Positions 50,001 through 62,490 of a DNA stretch of 64,000 nt are shown here, in pieces; position 1 is the first letter of the stretch; each line of letters starts with the position of its first letter. The stretch covers positions 3,100,001-3,164,000 of the forward strand of contig JAVTVJ010000070.1 in assembly GCA_034509425.1 (NCBI GenBank), written 5' to 3'. The notes beneath the pieces were generated by a model that had not been told where the DNA came from, did no database searches, and saw only the letters and a list, made by a program, of their open reading frames with translations. Origin of the DNA: Eopsaltria australis (taxonomy: Eukaryota; Chordata; Aves; Passeriformes; Petroicidae). The position numbers were made by a program, and so were the translations under genes.

Positions 50001-53000
50001 TGGCAATAATATTAAGTCAGTAAAACATATTTTACCTGGAACGTCTTTATTTCTATCTCTGGATAATGTTTTTTCCTCAAAGTTTTCATTACAAAAAGAA
50101 AAAAAACCAGTCATCTGGCTTTTGTTTTGGCCCTACCCATGCAGGGTATTCCAGATTGCACGGTCAGTTGCAGCCTTAAACCTGGAGATAGGATGTGAGA
50201 GGGTGAGTCACATTAAAACTGTTCTCTTTATTTTCTGACTCACTGCAGTTTTGTATTTCAAAATTTGAAGTTGCTTTTGCACTGTCAGCCAGTTTAAATA
50301 ATGTAGCAAATTCTTTAGCTGCAGTGTTCTCACTCATTTTCTACAGAAGCTTAGGTGATACTGAAAATCTACGTGGAGACTTTTTACTGACTTTTACTGT
50401 TTGTCACTGTGTCCAGATGACCTGAACAATGTCTTCATTTTAAATTCAACGATGCATTAACAACACATATGAAACATAAGACTTACAAAGATCTTGGCCT
50501 TAACATCTGACAGTAATAAGGAGGTGAACAAATACTTACATGCACACACATCAGTATATTCTCAGTTGTAATTTAGAAAGCTTTCTTTGTGGTAGAAATC
50601 TTGAAATGCCACCTTTGTCTTTTTTTACTTTATTGTCCACAATTCTATTAAGACAGAATGATCAAGATCAAAACTCCCAGCAATACCCAAAAGAAAGTGA
50701 AATGCAACCCTGAAGAAGGGCATGAGAAGTGACTTCAGCCTATTTTTATTAGCCAAAAAAAAAAATTAAAACTCTGTGACCACTGTTTACCAATGAGAGG
50801 GCTCCTATCTAATTTTCTGGTTTCCAGTACTAACAGAGCCTAAGTTGCTTCCCAAGGTGTTTGAAGTACATCCCTATGAGGCTTTGCCTTTCTTGGCAAT
50901 GCCCTGCACAGCAGGTAGGTAATGAGAGAAGCATTTTAGTGACTCAGACCATGGGGTGATGCCTCCATAACCAACAAAGAGTCAGGCATGAAGCAATCTT
51001 CATGTGGGAAAAATCTGAACCACTGATTCAGGGGTTGCTAATTGGGGATCTGAGACTCAGAGGGGCCTAACACTATCATTTTCTTCATTCTTGTGTTGTG
51101 GACTCATAATAATAGGTTAATTATGGTTTTAATTTTGGAAATAGAGATCATTGTTCTTCAACACACAGGCCAGACATATAATGATTTCTTTGTTGCAAGT
51201 CTGGCAGAACACAATGATTCTTGTTTATAACAGCAACTGGACAATTTATTTGCATGCAGGAGGTAGTTTGTTCCACTGGATACCCTTTAGCCTTTACTTT
51301 TCCATTGTTCAGAAACAACACAGTATAGTACAATTACAATTATCCTACAATAAGCCTTCAATTTTTGGGTAAACAATTTAATCAAACAAGAGCATGGCTC
51401 ATACATAGCTGAAATTACCTGTAAAGTTATGGATACTGGCAGACAGCAGTACTGTCTTTCACTGCATCATGAGAAATGACATACCCTAATTTAAATATAC
51501 TCAGTTATCTGTGAGACATTGTTAAAGAATATTATGGTAATTATTCTATTATGGCATTACTCCACCTTACTACTCACAGATGGAAAGATGAAAACTTTGG
51601 TGCCCCTTGAATATGTTGTCTCTTTGCTGCCATCACACAGTGGGAATTTCTATGTATATCTCATATTTTAAAAAGAATACAAATGCAAGATCATGGAATC
51701 CAATTCTTCAGCATCTGCCATCAGGACACAAAAGCCTTTGCAGCCTTGACCAGTGCAATAGCCACTCTTTTGCTCACAGCTGCCCTTAAAACTTTTGGCT
51801 TCTACCAACACATGGATGCTTGGGCACAGGCAAGAGCAATCTCCAGCAAGAAAGAGCAGCTTCAGGTGCAGCTGTCAGTGACCTGCTGGAGCACAACTTG
51901 TTGATCAAATCAGCCTCTCTGCATGACCTCTCTTTTACAGGGCTGAGACAGAGGACAAGGTTCAAACTGAGATAACCATGCGAAATTCTCACTGTTTCCA
52001 TGGAGGTGTCTGCACAGATTAGGCGTCCAAAATACTGTTTTTGTCAACATTAAATTGGTGAATACAGCACTGGAGGCTGGAGGGTAATGCAGTTGTCCAA
52101 AGGTAGGTGCTCAGTGCCATTCTCCATTCCCTATCAAGCCTGTGCTGACTTCCGAACTGAATGTTGGAAAGGGCACATGTCTCCTGTAAGGTTTGTGTCA
52201 TATCCGAAATGATGCATGGTTGCCACCTGCCTTCTGAATCACTTTGGGGCAAACTGAGTTGATCCAGTGGTTCTTCTGACTGTTACACTGATCCAGTGTT
52301 CTTCTTCTGCTTAGAGCAGCTTCCTGAATATCTCATATATTGCCATCCAAGATGCCCTGGGACAGCCTGCCTGGAGTTCAGTTACCACTGCAGACACCGA
52401 TCTCCCAAAGGCTCTATGTTAGATGTACCAGCCCCAAGTGGGTGTCTCAGAAACCCTACAGCATCTCAAGAGGCCCAAGACACATGTATAGACACCTGAA
52501 GCCTACCTACAGTACCAGAAATTTAAATGAGTGGCATATCTATAGACACTTAAATAGAGACACTGAAGTGTGTTTAATATTCCTACTGAATCTCCCAGTG
52601 TGACCTAGTTTTGACCTACTCCTTTTGGTTTAAAAGTTTATACAAATATAGTTATGGGCATTCAGCTAAGAGCATCAGCTCTTAAGCTGTCATAACTGGA
52701 CTGTTTGTCTACTGTAAAAAAAGTTAACAATTTTAAATGAGCTTAAAATATGAATCCTCCTTTCTTTGCCCTTTTCAGTCTACTATCATCCCAGGTGCCT
52801 CCCCAATACAGGCTTTCATTTTTTCCTGAGAGATCTTGACTGCTACACCATTTTAGCTGGTGATCAGTCAAAAAATGTTCCTTTATAAGTTCTTGCTCTG
52901 TGTAAAGCTGCAGGTTTTCTCTCAGTCTTATTTTAGTTACAAGGGCTTTCTATCCCATAGTTGGAGATAATGAAAAAACAATGCCATAGAATCTGGGCTC

Positions 53001-53704
53001 CTAAAGAAGACTCAGCAGCTCTTCAGCTAATCGAAGAGGAATGATAGATACTATGTGCCTCACTGAAGAATGAAGCCTGATAATATCAGAGACTAGAACT
53101 CTAGAATGAGTAATCATACCCCTGCTAACCTTTTCAGCAGAAATATCGAACTTCTATACTTAACCAGCAATTCCTAACTGTCCACCACACCTGTCCAGAT
53201 ACCCTGAATGCTGAATGTTCGTCTGCAAATCTTGCAAAGCCTTCTGCTTCTCCTGTAGAGTTCTGTAATTTATCCCTCCTGCTGCCATTTTAGAGCAAAC
53301 TAGAAACTGAGGTGGGACTAATGAGGTGTAGTAAGCTAGATGGTGCAAATAATTGCTCTATCAACATAATTAGTTGGTATCATGACAAGCTGAACCAAAA
53401 CCACCAGCAATAATTTACTGAACCTACATAGAATATCTACTTTTCTGGGCCTGAGCATCACAAAAATTTGCCACACAACACAAAGCACAATGTATTGTCA
53501 AGTGTATATGTGAGGATGCATACAACTGCACACATTCATTAAAAGCCCATAGATACCTTTCACACCATGGAAGCTCAAATGGAAGTGCAGATTCATTCAT
53601 CATCTCTGCTTAAACCAAACACAATGCCTCCTGTAAAATATACTGCCTCATCTTTGAAATTTATAGCCTTGCAGAGTCTTTAATATGAATCAGAATTAAG
53701 TTGG

Positions 53705-53750
53705 TTCATTCATTCATTCATACATACATATATACATACATATCATACAC
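53705..53750. repeat. Compound tetranucleotide microsatellite
   Basis: About four copies of ATTC run directly into imperfect ATAC/ATAT units. This is a simple repeat, likely polymorphic in length. Confidence 0.85.
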
Positions 53751-56700
53751 ACCTTTTCTTGCCTTACTGCTCACTCTTTAAGCCATTACATTCTGCTTCA
53801 ACTTTGTTTCACTATCCAACTGTGTTGGAATCTTGGATGAAATCATACAAATGAGTCTGTGGATGCTGTAAACCAGTGTCACTTCACTGGAACTCAAGGA
53901 GTTTGTTACATGCTCTTACAACAGCAGTGAATTTAATCCAGGATCAATGGAATAACATAGTTCCAGCATCCTGCTCAAAATGAGTAATGGGGACAGCCTT
54001 GAGGCCCCAGGTAAATAGATGCAATAATTCAGCCCTCATATAAATCCAGGAACTTATACAATTGGAAGATGCAACCTACTCATCTTGCTGATCACACACT
54101 TGTGTACTTTAAAGGCTACACATCACTCATTGCTGATGTAAGCACCTGAAAGGCTGCTAAACTCCACGGACTGGCACTGAGCTCTGCTGGCTGTGAGTGT
54201 GTCCCTCTGGCATTACACAGCTAAAGGCAGTGATGCTCAGTGGTGCCACAAAATGAAGACATGCAAAAGTGAGATTTTTCAGAGTTTGTTTCAAAGTTAC
54301 TGGAAATAGTGTAGCCATCTCCTTTACCTGAATGTTAAAAAGCCTAACACAAATTCCCTGGAGAGAGGACAACAGTGAAAGAAGTGATCAGCATACAACC
54401 AAATTACTTAGCTGAAATCAGTGAAACGAATTCTAGAGTTAAGTGCTACCCAGCAAGAAAAATGGCCAGAATTGAGCCCAAAGCGACATCCTACCCAAAA
54501 CCAGGAATAGTAGTGAACTGAGACTCCTCATCTGTTTCCAATATGAACCCCTCATGGGCTTTTATCAGCACTGCTGGAAGCCAAGAAGCAAGAACATATT
54601 ACTCCATCTTACTAGAACATCTTACTGCTTTTCCCCCCAGTTTTCAATGCTCCACAAAATTGGAACACTTCTAGAAATGCAGCTCATGTGAAGACTTCAG
54701 ATGAAATAACAAAATGCCTGATCTATTTACCTTAACCCTTTAACAGAATACACACTGTTGAAAATTAATGAAGCATTAATACATCAGAAGCTATTCAGGA
54801 TTATAAAACAGACCTAAACCACAAACGAACTCCAAGCTAACATTACAGATGTACCAAGAGACCTAATTCACACAAGAAACCCTGGAATAGCACATTTAAT
54901 TTCCAGTGAGACCAGGAATTATGCATTGGTGCACACAAAGGCTCAGGTGAGTCATCCCCAGGGTAGCCTCACCACGAACAGAAGAAATTAATTTCATCTC
55001 AAGATCCTATCAACCAAACTAAAGAGAAGAAAAAATGCAGCAAAGAAAATCCAAGCAGATAAAAGTTCAAGCATATATAATAGATACAATAATTTATTGT
55101 ATGCACAATAAATGATATGCAACTGCAGTTTGAAAACAATTGCTTTCCCCCAAGTCCTCTACTGACTCTTAGGAACTTGGAGAGGATTATGGGGTTGGCA
55201 GAATACTACCACTTTGTAGTTTCCATCTTCAAAGGACAGCATTTAATGAATCCTGAGAAAATCCCTGTGAAACAGGTCAGTATTATAGTTCATTTCACAG
55301 CTAGTCAAAATGACCACTGATCTAGCAAATTTGGGATCCCAAAAGTACTGTGATCCTTTCGTGAACTTTCCTTTCCTGCCCTCCATTTTCCTTTGCCTGC
55401 TCTCCTCATTTGGGTCCAGAGAGGGAATATAGTATTGCTGCAGCTAATTTTTGTAATCCTATGAAACCCACAGAACTGATATGAACTCAATCAGAACAAC
55501 TAGGACTATTAGAGCTAACCAAATGAGCAGGAAATGGCTAAAGGGATTAAGCATACAGAAGGAAAGGGCATTGCACTCTAGGCTGCAGAAAATGCACCCC
55601 TTCTCTTTTGAGATTACAAGTAATTTATCTTCTCTTGGAGCACCTCTTCCTGATAAATGGTGCTATCAGGGCAGCCTGCTCATGTCATTTCTAAACCAGT
55701 CTGGCAGCAAATTAAACCAGGATGTAAATTTGTCACTCTCACCCCCTCAGGGAAGATCTACAGAGGGGTTAATTGCACTGTCATGTTTTCATACCATTCC
55801 CTTCTACAGAAGAAGGCATAAAACTTCCTGCACATGCCCTGGGCCAACCCAAGCAGGTTGCAGGTAGCAGGCAGTAAAACACACACAGATATTCACCTGG
55901 GCAGTCTATCCTGATGGATCTAATGAAACTATTTGCAAAATGTAAGGTTGTGTGTAAGTACTGGCCTGGGGGCTGTGGGTAATCAGAATTATTAAATTTT
56001 GACTGTATTATTTATTTTCCAAGCTATGCTGAACATCCCTTTATCAGCTTATGGATGCTATTTCCCCTTACTGAATTTGTTAATTGCACTCTAAGATGTA
56101 ACAGGCAGTACAGCATTACTGACTAATGCATGCATCAAAACCCCAGTGAACTCCTGTCAACTCAGAGTTTCATGCCACTAAGAAATTTCTGTGCTGTGCT
56201 GTCAGACTGTCTCAGAACACTTTATTAGACAGTTGCAAAAGCAAGTGATAGTGTTTCTTCCATCTGCAACATCACCTTTGCATTAACTGTCTCACTCTGT
56301 GTGGCTCTTAGAGGTGACAGTCAAAATTGCAACTAGAATAATTATTTAAGCACTGATTGAAACTAATTTCCAGCAAGATTTTACCATAACAACTCCATTT
56401 TATTGTCTTCTTTACGGAGAAGTCTGGTGCAGCCAGAGAAAGTGTCTCTCTCCTGGTTTGCTGCCTTCGTGTGGTGCTGGGGGATTACACACCACACAGT
56501 ACGGCTCTGTTCCTCACTCCCTTCCCTCCCGAGAAACCTGCCACAACTGCTGAGAAGACCAATGGCAGCAAAGGTCCAGCAGGCTTTGTGAAGAACATAA
56601 TTCTGCACTTTGAGTCTTTCTACACCACATTTCCTGCTGCTGTGGAAACTGGTGACACCATGAGAAATGGTTATGAAAGCTTCAGATGATGCTGCTCATC

Positions 56701-57535
56701 ATAATGAGTCTCTCACCCAGAAAGTCAGAGTCTAAGCATACGAGAGACCAAGAGAATGCAAAAAGCACAAGCCACCAAACAGCAAAGTAGCCTCTGAAAA
56801 CTGGACACCTTTTCTCTAAAAAGCATTAAGAAATTTTTGGGTCCTGTGGAACAGGAGAAATAAGATTTAACTGTGGAATTGTGTCTATAAATTTTGCTAG
56901 TGACATCCTTTTCACACAGGTAAAGCCCAGAAGACAGAGTCATCAGGGAAAGGTTTAACTTTGAACTGATAATTTTCAAACTACAGTGTCATGGACTACT
57001 ACAGCAACTACATGGAAATAGCTCCATTTAAGCTGCTGAACTGTTAATCCAAATGGAACAGCATAAAATGTTCTTGGTTCTTGTATAAAATACTAGCAAA
57101 CATTTTATACTAGAATATTTTTAAATATATATATAATTACTATAAGAGATGCTATTTTGATTGTGATAATGTAGCATTCAAAAATATTACCTGAGAAAAT
57201 AAAAATATGCCCTCTAGTGTAAAAGTAGGTCCTTGCATGGAAACTATATAGTAGTTCATATTGTTATAACTAAAATTACAAACCTAAACTTCCACTGGTT
57301 CTGTCTCTATACGGACTTTTACACCTACCAGGCACTCACCAGCAGGTAGCTGAGAGGGTCTGATCCACACTGTTTGAGGACTTTGCCAACTTTCCAATAA
57401 AGTGTTTTCAAGCATTTTAATACAGAGTTCCTCTTTTCAAAAATGTAATCCTGAGTTCGAGGCCTAAGTATTGTGCAGGTTCCCAGAAAACGTAAGCATG
57501 GAACCACTCAGTAAGTTTTGCCACTGCCTGTAATA

Positions 57536-57594
57536 GGTTTGGTACAACAGGGTTTGGTACAACAGGGTTTGGTACAACAGGGTTTGGTACAACA
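57536..57594. repeat. 15-bp minisatellite, four copies
   Basis: The unit ggtttggtacaacag is repeated at 57536, 57551, 57566 and 57581; the last copy is one base short of identity. Read on + it spells Gly-Leu-Val-Gln-Gln repeatedly inside a short open frame of 79 codons. Nothing else suggests a gene, so the peptide is treated as accidental. Confidence 0.92.
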
Positions 57595-60500
57595 AGCAGC
57601 AGTTTTAGGTGTCAGGAACAGCTTTGCAGGCATTCCCTCTGTAAGCCAGAAGTCTGGTGAGTGCAACATCTGGATCAGGAGAGACAGCAGTACTTATACT
57701 CTATCACTTCTTTATTTTAAGAGCTCAGCTTCCCCACAGTTACCATATACCATCTAGTGATACAAAAGGAAATTGCAATTGCTCATTCACTATTTTTTAA
57801 AATGAAAGATGAAGATGACAACAACATATTTTTTTATATTTTGCTTTCCTTTCACTAAAATTAAATATAGTATGGGTGCACTACCTCCTCCCTGTGATTA
57901 ACAGTTTTTCCACACATCAGAATCTTGTGACTCCCGCTAGTTTTCAATATTTCATTTCTGATGATGTATGGTCACACAAGAATTTCAGCTTCAATAAAGT
58001 TCAAATAAAGCCTGCCTCATAGCTAGGGACTGACATTTTATATGTAGTTGTAAGTTACTATAAAGTCCTACAGATGTAAAACTTGGGGTCAAATTTAAAA
58101 GAAATCCAAAATCTAACCTTGTAATTTTTGTAAACATCATGATTTTGAAGATCCCAAAATACTTTTTTTTAAATGAGGTTAGTTGTTTCCCTAGTTGATG
58201 GGGAAGATGCCAAAGAGAAAGAGATTCAAGTGATGACGAGACTAAGGAACATTATTTACTTTTGGGAAAAGAAGGGTTTAATCCTGCAAACTCTCTGCTT
58301 CGAAAACTAAAAGATTTAAACACACTGTATTGTAATGCAATAACTGTTTTGTGGTGGGATTTTTCTGCTTGTCTGCACCACCATATGGATGACTTCAATT
58401 CCACAGCAACATATACTGTGATATGATTTTGACAGCTGGGATAATGGAAAAAGTCAATGTTTACTTATTGGCAGAAGAAAATGTTACCTTGCCTGCCAAC
58501 TGGGGCAATAAAATAAATTTGTTTTGTATGCTGTGTGGAATTTTTTAATGCCACTAAATGAAAACAAAAGAATCAGGATCTCTTCTTGGGAGTTCACAGA
58601 CAGAACGGGTACAGATACAGCAAAAGTAACAGATTGAGAGAACTGAGAAAAAGAACTCACCCTGAGCTCCTCTTCTCCCACTCCTCCTCCTCAGCACCAT
58701 TCATCTTCCTGTTTTTAAAATAAAATGGGATTGTTCTCATGACTAACCAGCACAATCCCCCCAAAGCTGTTAAATAACTGCATTTTTGGCAGAAGCTACT
58801 ACATATCTAGATTACGTAAGCAAAATACAGATATTCCATGAGGTACAGTAGTTGCATTTCCATACACCAATTTGGCCTTTAACTGACACTTTGTTCTGAA
58901 TCTACAAATAGCAACTGGAAACCAGTTTAGCTACAGTGCAGCAGGACTGTAAATGCAGATTACTGAAACAGGCATAAACCTTGGCAATTTTTGGATAGTC
59001 AAAGTGAAAAAACACTTGCAAACCCAAAGGGGCTTTGGACTTCCATCAATCAACTTACATTTCATACATCATTGGCACAACTGCAATTGTATTTCAAGAG
59101 AGTTCAAGTGAATGTCATTTTGTCTCACTGACACCATCTTAAAACACTTGTAGCACAAGGGATAAGCTTGTGTCTTGGACTGTAAAAGAATATAAATATC
59201 ATTTGTAAAAAGAAATACTCCTGGAAAATGTGTGTATCTTAGTCTTTGATGACTGTTAGACATTTATTACTTGAATGAAAATGGCACTGTAACATGGGGA
59301 TTTCCTGCTTCAGGATAGCTTAGAGGAAAAGGAATGCAGGGAGTGATAAGCAACAGGGGGTTCATGAAAGGAATGTGCCACTCAAGCAAAATCAAGATTT
59401 GTCTTTAGCACATTTACACATTGTAACTCGATTCTCAGCCCCTCTCTGGCTCCCTGCAAGGCAGAGACAAGTGCAGTGCACTGCCAACTTTATACCTTCT
59501 CTGGCCTCTACAGAGGTTTTGCTGAAGATGCAGGAGTGTGGAATTGGCATGATACTACATATCATCCAGTCTTTTGCTGGGAGTATAACTTGCAGCAGTT
59601 CTGTGGTTCTCCACACCAACTTCCCAAACTGTTTTGATATAAACTGACCCAAAACCACAGCAGAAGGAAACTGCTTTTCTCCCCTCTCACCTCAGCTGCA
59701 ACAAGTGCAGCAAGGATTGAGCTCTTGATGAATATAAGATACTGGTGCATCTGCAAAGGTTTATATCGCATCACATAGATTTGAAGAAGCAGGAAAAATG
59801 CTTTATAAATAGAAACACTGACACATGGATTAATAGTTCTCCACTATCACAGCATCAGCAAAATATTAATGGTGGAACTGCAAACACTTAGCAGAGGAAG
59901 TGGTGTCTTTTAAGAATTAGTCTGGTGAATCTTTACTTTTCAAACCACTGTATTAATTAGTAACTTCATAGTGAGCATAAGACATAAATTTCACAGTGAT
60001 GACATTGTAGACAACAATAAAAATACACACGGAGAAACATATCAGACAACAGAAATGTGAAGCAAGTAGATGTAGAAAAGATACAATCGACCTGGCTTCA
60101 ATTGTAACAGACAGGTACAAAGTAATAGGCATAAAGAAAGCCATCAGTGGAATGGATAGGTTATGTCCATGCTAAAAACAGAAACACAAAAAAAAGGTGT
60201 TTAAACAATACCCATTCTAATTGAAATAAGAGCTAGTAATAAGGATTGGGCTAGTAACAATGACAACCATGTAGAAGACATTTTGCAAGTATTATTACTA
60301 GGACTGATCCCCTTATTGCAATCTATTCAACTAGATCCCTTCATGCTCTTAGTCCCTTACTCTAGTAAGGTGCAAGGCATTTAATTCTTTGGTTACTATC
60401 TTTGGCACTGTCTCATATTCCTTTGATTGTCATGCTTGCTTCATAACTCATGGAGTGTAAAATAAAATCTTTTATTCGCAAGCACATTTTCTCAGTCCAT

Positions 60501-61439
60501 CTGCAGCTGCAGTGAAATTCACAACCCTATCCATACACAGCCACAGACTTCTTTTTTACTGACTACAGTGTTCCAAGGTGTTGCCTTTCTTACAAAGCTG
60601 CATGCAATGAGAGTAGCTTTGCCTGAACTCTTCAGATCCCTTTAGAGCACAAGCCTGCTTTCTTTTTTTAGGTCAGATTCTAACAGAAACCGACAGGAAT
60701 TTGGCCTCAATAGCTTCCACAGGATCAAGGTCTGGTTCAGTAAAGGATTAAGGCTATTGTTGCTGAGCACACACTGCCAGTAAGAGACCTTTCCTTTTCC
60801 CTAACCTCTATTCTTTGACTCAGCCTCACACAGAACTATCTAAATAGAATACAGGTTACCATGTAAATGCTTGTTCTTGGATGCAAACATGTCTCATTTA
60901 TTAAAACCAATGCTAATTTTGGGTAGGCTTTTCTAGACTTCTAGAAAATAAAACGTGATTTAACCAAATGCTTTTCTTTTTGTATTCCTGATTACACTTA
61001 GAATTTAGTATTTTTAGAGTTTGTGATGCTTTTGACTTCCAGGAGTTTTAAAATCAAAAAGAGCAGCCAAGCAGTAGCTTTTGCCCAAACAAGCCCCTGG
61101 CTAGAAAATTTGCACCTTTAGTCGTGTTGAAACATTCAGTTTTCCATTTATGTGCAATGAGTACCGGACACACAGCCCCTCACCCCCATCTAAATACCAT
61201 TCCAGCCTAAGTTATGTGTGATATAAACTGTTTCCCATCCTGGTTTATTAAAAAATTAATACAGTAGGCCTCTCAATAGACAACAGCAGGTGGCACAGGT
61301 CTCTTCTCAGCACCTCATCTACAGGAGCAGCTCAGCTTTGGGACAGTCTAGCCCCCTACAGTTACATCTGCCCAGTTTTAAGAAGGGGAAAAAGTCTACA
61401 CAACAACAACTTCAGCTGGAGAGTGGAATTAGAATGAGA

Positions 61440-62056
61440 CCAACAACCCTGCAGACCCCAAGGACAGTGAAGAAGAAGAAGGAGGAGCAAGTGCTCCAGG
61501 CACCAGAGCAGAGGCTCCCCTGTAGCCCAGGGAGGTCCATGGGAGAGCAGAGATCCACCCACAGCCCATGAAGGACCCCATGGCAGAGCAGGTGGGTCCC
61601 CAAAGGAGGCTGTGACCCTGAGGGAAGCCTGCACTGGAACAGGCTCCTGGCAGGACCTGTGGACCATGGAGAGAGGAGCCCACAGCAGGGCAGGTTTGCT
61701 GGCAGGACTTGTGACCCTGCGGGGGACACCCGCTGGAGCAGTCTGTTCCTGAAGGACCGCGCCCCAAAAATCAGGAGTGGGAAGCCAAAAATCTGCCTGG
61801 AAAGAAGGGGAGGCAAGGATGGTGCTTTTAGATTTGGGTTTATTTGTCGTGATCCTGCTTTGATTTGACCGGTACTCAATTAATTTCCCCATGTCATTCT
61901 TTTGCCCACGACGGCAATTGGTGAGTGATCTCGCCCTGTCCTGATCTCGACCCACGAGCCTCTCGTTATATTCCTCCTCCTCTGCCAAGCTGCGGAGGGC
62001 AGTGCCAGGGCGGCTTTAGAGGGCACCTGGCGTCCAGCCAGGGTCAGCCCGCCACA
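61440..62056 (+). mobile_element. LTR-like avian interspersed repeat (probable solo LTR)
   Basis: The block has internal imperfect tandem structure: ctggcaggac(c/t)tgtg at 61647 and 61699, a 52-bp period, with similar 'gagcccac...gagcag' units around. It is followed by an AT-richer segment, then 'acggcaattggtgagtgatc' and 'ctcgacccacgagcctctcg', and ends near CACA at 62056. From memory this order resembles a common avian interspersed repeat that I associate with endogenous retrovirus LTRs. I cannot name the family, and no primer-binding site, coding region or clean target duplication is visible. The left edge is approximate. Long minus-strand open frames across it are by-products of its GC-rich repeat units. 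Confidence 0.5.
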
Positions 62057-62399
62057 AGGCGGCACGACCTCGGCAGTGGTCCGGGAAGGGGACGCCCAGC
62101 TGTGAGGCGGGGCCCTCCCGAGTGCCTGGCAGGTTCCCCCGCAGGGCACCTGCCGGGGCCGGGCACGGCCCCTTCCCCTCAGCCCAAGTGCCGCCCGAGC
62201 CGCGCGCGGCCGCCCTGACAGCGCCATGACAGCGCCGCGGGGCCGGGGCGGGGCCACCCCGCGGCTGCACGCGCGCGGCCCCGCCCCCGCGGCGAGCAGG
62301 GCCCGCCCCCGCCGCGGCGGCGTCACAGTGGCGCGTTCGGCCGCCCCGGCCCGCACGTGACGTCGGCGCGTCCCGCGGTCCCGGCGGCGGGGCCGGAGG

Positions 62400-62490
62400 G
62401 AGCGGCAGGTGGCGGCGGGCGGAGCGGAGCGGAGCGGAGCGGGGCCGAGCGCAGCCGAGCCGAGGGGAGCAGCGCGGGCCGGCCCGGCGG
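62400..62490 (+). other. RNF146: Candidate non-coding exon 1 (RNF146 5'UTR)
   Basis: A strong donor, GGCGG|GTGAGT, sits at 62491 inside the CpG island, with the (ggagc)4 repeat at 62421-62440 just upstream. The start is unknown; 62400 is a placeholder after the E-box/CRE cluster. A second usable donor (GTGAGC at 62694) would give a longer exon. RNF146 in other vertebrates has non-coding 5' exons and one coding exon, which would lie beyond the window. No coding potential is claimed. Confidence 0.4.
62421..62440. repeat. (GGAGC)4 pentanucleotide repeat in the 5' exon region
   Basis: Four perfect tandem copies of ggagc are followed by degenerate gagc units. It lies just before the strongest donor and would be in the 5'UTR of the predicted transcript. 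Confidence 0.85.

Larger units (their letters stand above)
41006..61439. other. Intergenic region between RSPO3 and the next gene
   Basis: About 20 kb of AT-rich DNA. Open frames are at most 128 codons, lack recognisable domains and fit chance. No CR1, LTR, tRNA or snRNA was recognised. Content that can be pointed to: a (ATTC)n/(ATAC)n microsatellite near 53705-53750, a four-copy 15-bp minisatellite at 57536-57594, a (TA)n tract near 57124-57134, a SOX-dimer-like palindrome at 47657-47672 and a SOX/POU-like composite near 44258. Distal RSPO3 enhancers may be present but cannot be shown from one sequence. Confidence 0.7.
62057..62490 (+). promoter_or_regulatory. RNF146: CpG-island promoter, probably of RNF146
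   Basis: Very GC- and CpG-rich DNA begins here and continues to about 63.4 kb. It has several GC boxes (ggggcgggg near 62247; ccccgcccccgc near 62280) and no TATA box, which is the classic form of a housekeeping promoter. At 62354-62365 an E-box CACGTG overlaps a CRE-like TGACGTCG. In vertebrates the gene downstream of RSPO3 on the same strand is RNF146, a RING and WWE domain ubiquitin ligase that recognises poly-ADP-ribosylated axin. The identity therefore rests on gene order, not on coding sequence. The + orientation is supported by the strong + strand donors. Confidence 0.55.

Noticed and set aside
61362..61988. Long minus-strand open frames (208, 155 and 112 codons) over one region
   Set aside because: They overlap in several frames of the LTR-like repeat, have low-complexity Pro/Ser/Leu composition and no domain. 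Stop-poor GC-rich tandem units explain them.
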